Both the position numbers and the translations under genes were made by a program. From NCBI GenBank assembly GCA_048360435.1, contig DBGCOP010000019.1:1-7075 (forward strand): a stretch of 7,075 nt of DNA, written 5' to 3'. Positions 6,490 to 7,075 of the stretch are shown in pieces (position 1 is the first letter of the stretch; each line of letters opens with the position of its first letter). The notes under the pieces were generated by a model, which did not search any database, was not told where the DNA came from, and saw only the letters and a list, made by a program, of their open reading frames with translations. The stretch comes from Limenecus sp048360435. Lineage in GTDB: Bacteria > Cyanobacteriota > Vampirovibrionia > Gastranaerophilales > Gastranaerophilaceae.

Positions 6490-7075
6490 ATGAAAAATTA
6501 CTTTGAGCTTGCAAAAAAATACCAAAAAAAATACAAACTCAAGATGAACGGAAATTTTGGACAAGACGATGAAACAGATGCATTCAGACATGCTTTCGCT
6601 TCCTCTGATATATCAATCAGAAATGCCGAGTTATTAGCAAATGCCGGAGGACTTGCCAATGAAATTTTCGATGCACTTGTAATGGAACAAACTAATGAAC
6701 GTCAAAACATGGATTTGTATAACAACTCCGTAGGAAGGGATATTGCAAAAGAAATAAAAAAAGAATATGGAAGCAACATACACAAAAATATAAACGATGA
6801 TACATTAAATGACTTGATTGCTGAAAAAATATATAAAAAAATGAAAAGCAATCAAATGATTACAGAAATTGATGAAACAAATCCTTCACATTATACAAAG
6901 AATTTACAAAATAATACTTTATACGGTCATGTAGAAAAGCAAGCAAAGGTTCAAGACACAACCTCTCGACAGGAAGGCGAATCCAGAATCGAATATTTCA
7001 CAAGACGTATCAGAGAGTCGATGGAAAAAAGCTCGCAAAAATCAAACAACTCTAATCAGTCTCAGCAGGGCACAA
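6490..7075 (+). CDS. Protein with DAFRHA...MDLYNNxVGR signature, function unknown (3' end outside window)
   Basis: An open frame of 195 visible codons starts at ATG 6490, five bases after AGAAAGGA (6477-6484), and has no stop before the window edge. Residues 29-39 (TDAFRHAFASS), 57-59 (NEI) and 74-85 (MDLYNNSVGRDI) match a signature I associate with uncharacterised DUF6973-like domains, which read roughly DN..DAFRHA, then HE or NE, then MDLxNNxVGR. The conserved His34, Glu58 and Asp75 could be active-site or metal residues, but no reaction is known to me. There is no signal peptide or membrane segment. The visible C-terminal part (from about 155) is charged and then rich in S, N and Q, like a linker, so the whole protein is probably longer. 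It has a ribosome site like the structural genes, which suggests a phage gene. It could be a virion-associated enzyme, an effector, or a further accessory gene. Confidence 0.7.
   Translation, partial: MKNYFELAKKYQKKYKLKMNGNFGQDDETDAFRHAFASSDISIRNAELLANAGGLANEIFDALVMEQTNERQNMDLYNNSVGRDIAKEIKKEYGSNIHKNINDDTLNDLIAEKIYKKMKSNQMITEIDETNPSHYTKNLQNNTLYGHVEKQAKVQDTTSRQEGESRIEYFTRRIRESMEKSSQKSNNSNQSQQGT

Noticed and set aside
1..7075. CRISPR array, tRNA, rRNA, transposase or integrase
   Set aside because: No regularly spaced repeats, cloverleaf pattern, rRNA-like stretch or recombinase motif is seen on either strand.

Overview
The window looks like part of a tailed-phage genome or prophage carrying the head genes and the tail-tip end of a siphophage-like structural module. 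All supported genes lie on the + strand. The DNA is AT-rich and the coding is lysine/asparagine-rich, which suggests a low-GC bacterial host. The tail-tip gene resembles alphaproteobacterial gene transfer agent (GTA) tail proteins, and two genes encode exported proteins of a kind common in Gram-negative-type cells. A low-GC didermal, possibly gut-associated host (for example Gastranaerophilales/Melainabacteria or a gut alphaproteobacterium) is plausible. This is inference only; the window holds no host marker gene.

Layout. At 3-119 is the C-terminal end of an upstream gene, possibly a tape-measure protein. At 138-1469 is a composite tail-tip protein: two tandem DUF2460-like (distal-tail) units followed by a GTA hub / lambda gpL-like unit with a C-terminal cysteine motif. 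At 1507-2889 is the portal protein. At 2898-3494 is a small exported protein of unknown function. A stem-loop follows at 3519-3549, then the scaffold protein (3573-4121) and an HK97-fold major capsid protein (4146-5105). A strong hairpin and a heptamer repeat fill the gap after the capsid gene. At 5259-6416 is a membrane-anchored metallophosphoesterase fused to an LprI-like (DUF1311) domain. It ends at a clear intrinsic terminator (6435-6461). A last gene, open at the window edge (6490-7075), carries a DAFRHA...MDLYNN signature.

How the parts fit. Portal, scaffold and capsid protein build the procapsid, and the composite protein would form the distal tail and hub. Structural genes from 138, 1507, 3573, 4146 and 6490 have purine-rich ribosome binding sites 5-7 bases before their starts. 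The two genes for exported proteins (2898 and 5259) lack a well-placed one. They sit between structural genes, as accessory 'moron' cargo does, and may alter the host envelope during lysogeny or infection.

The most interesting points are the distal-tail/distal-tail/hub fusion, whose 2:1 domain ratio matches the known 6:3 stoichiometry of such tail tips; the direct step from tail-tip gene to portal gene; and the phosphoesterase-LprI fusion.
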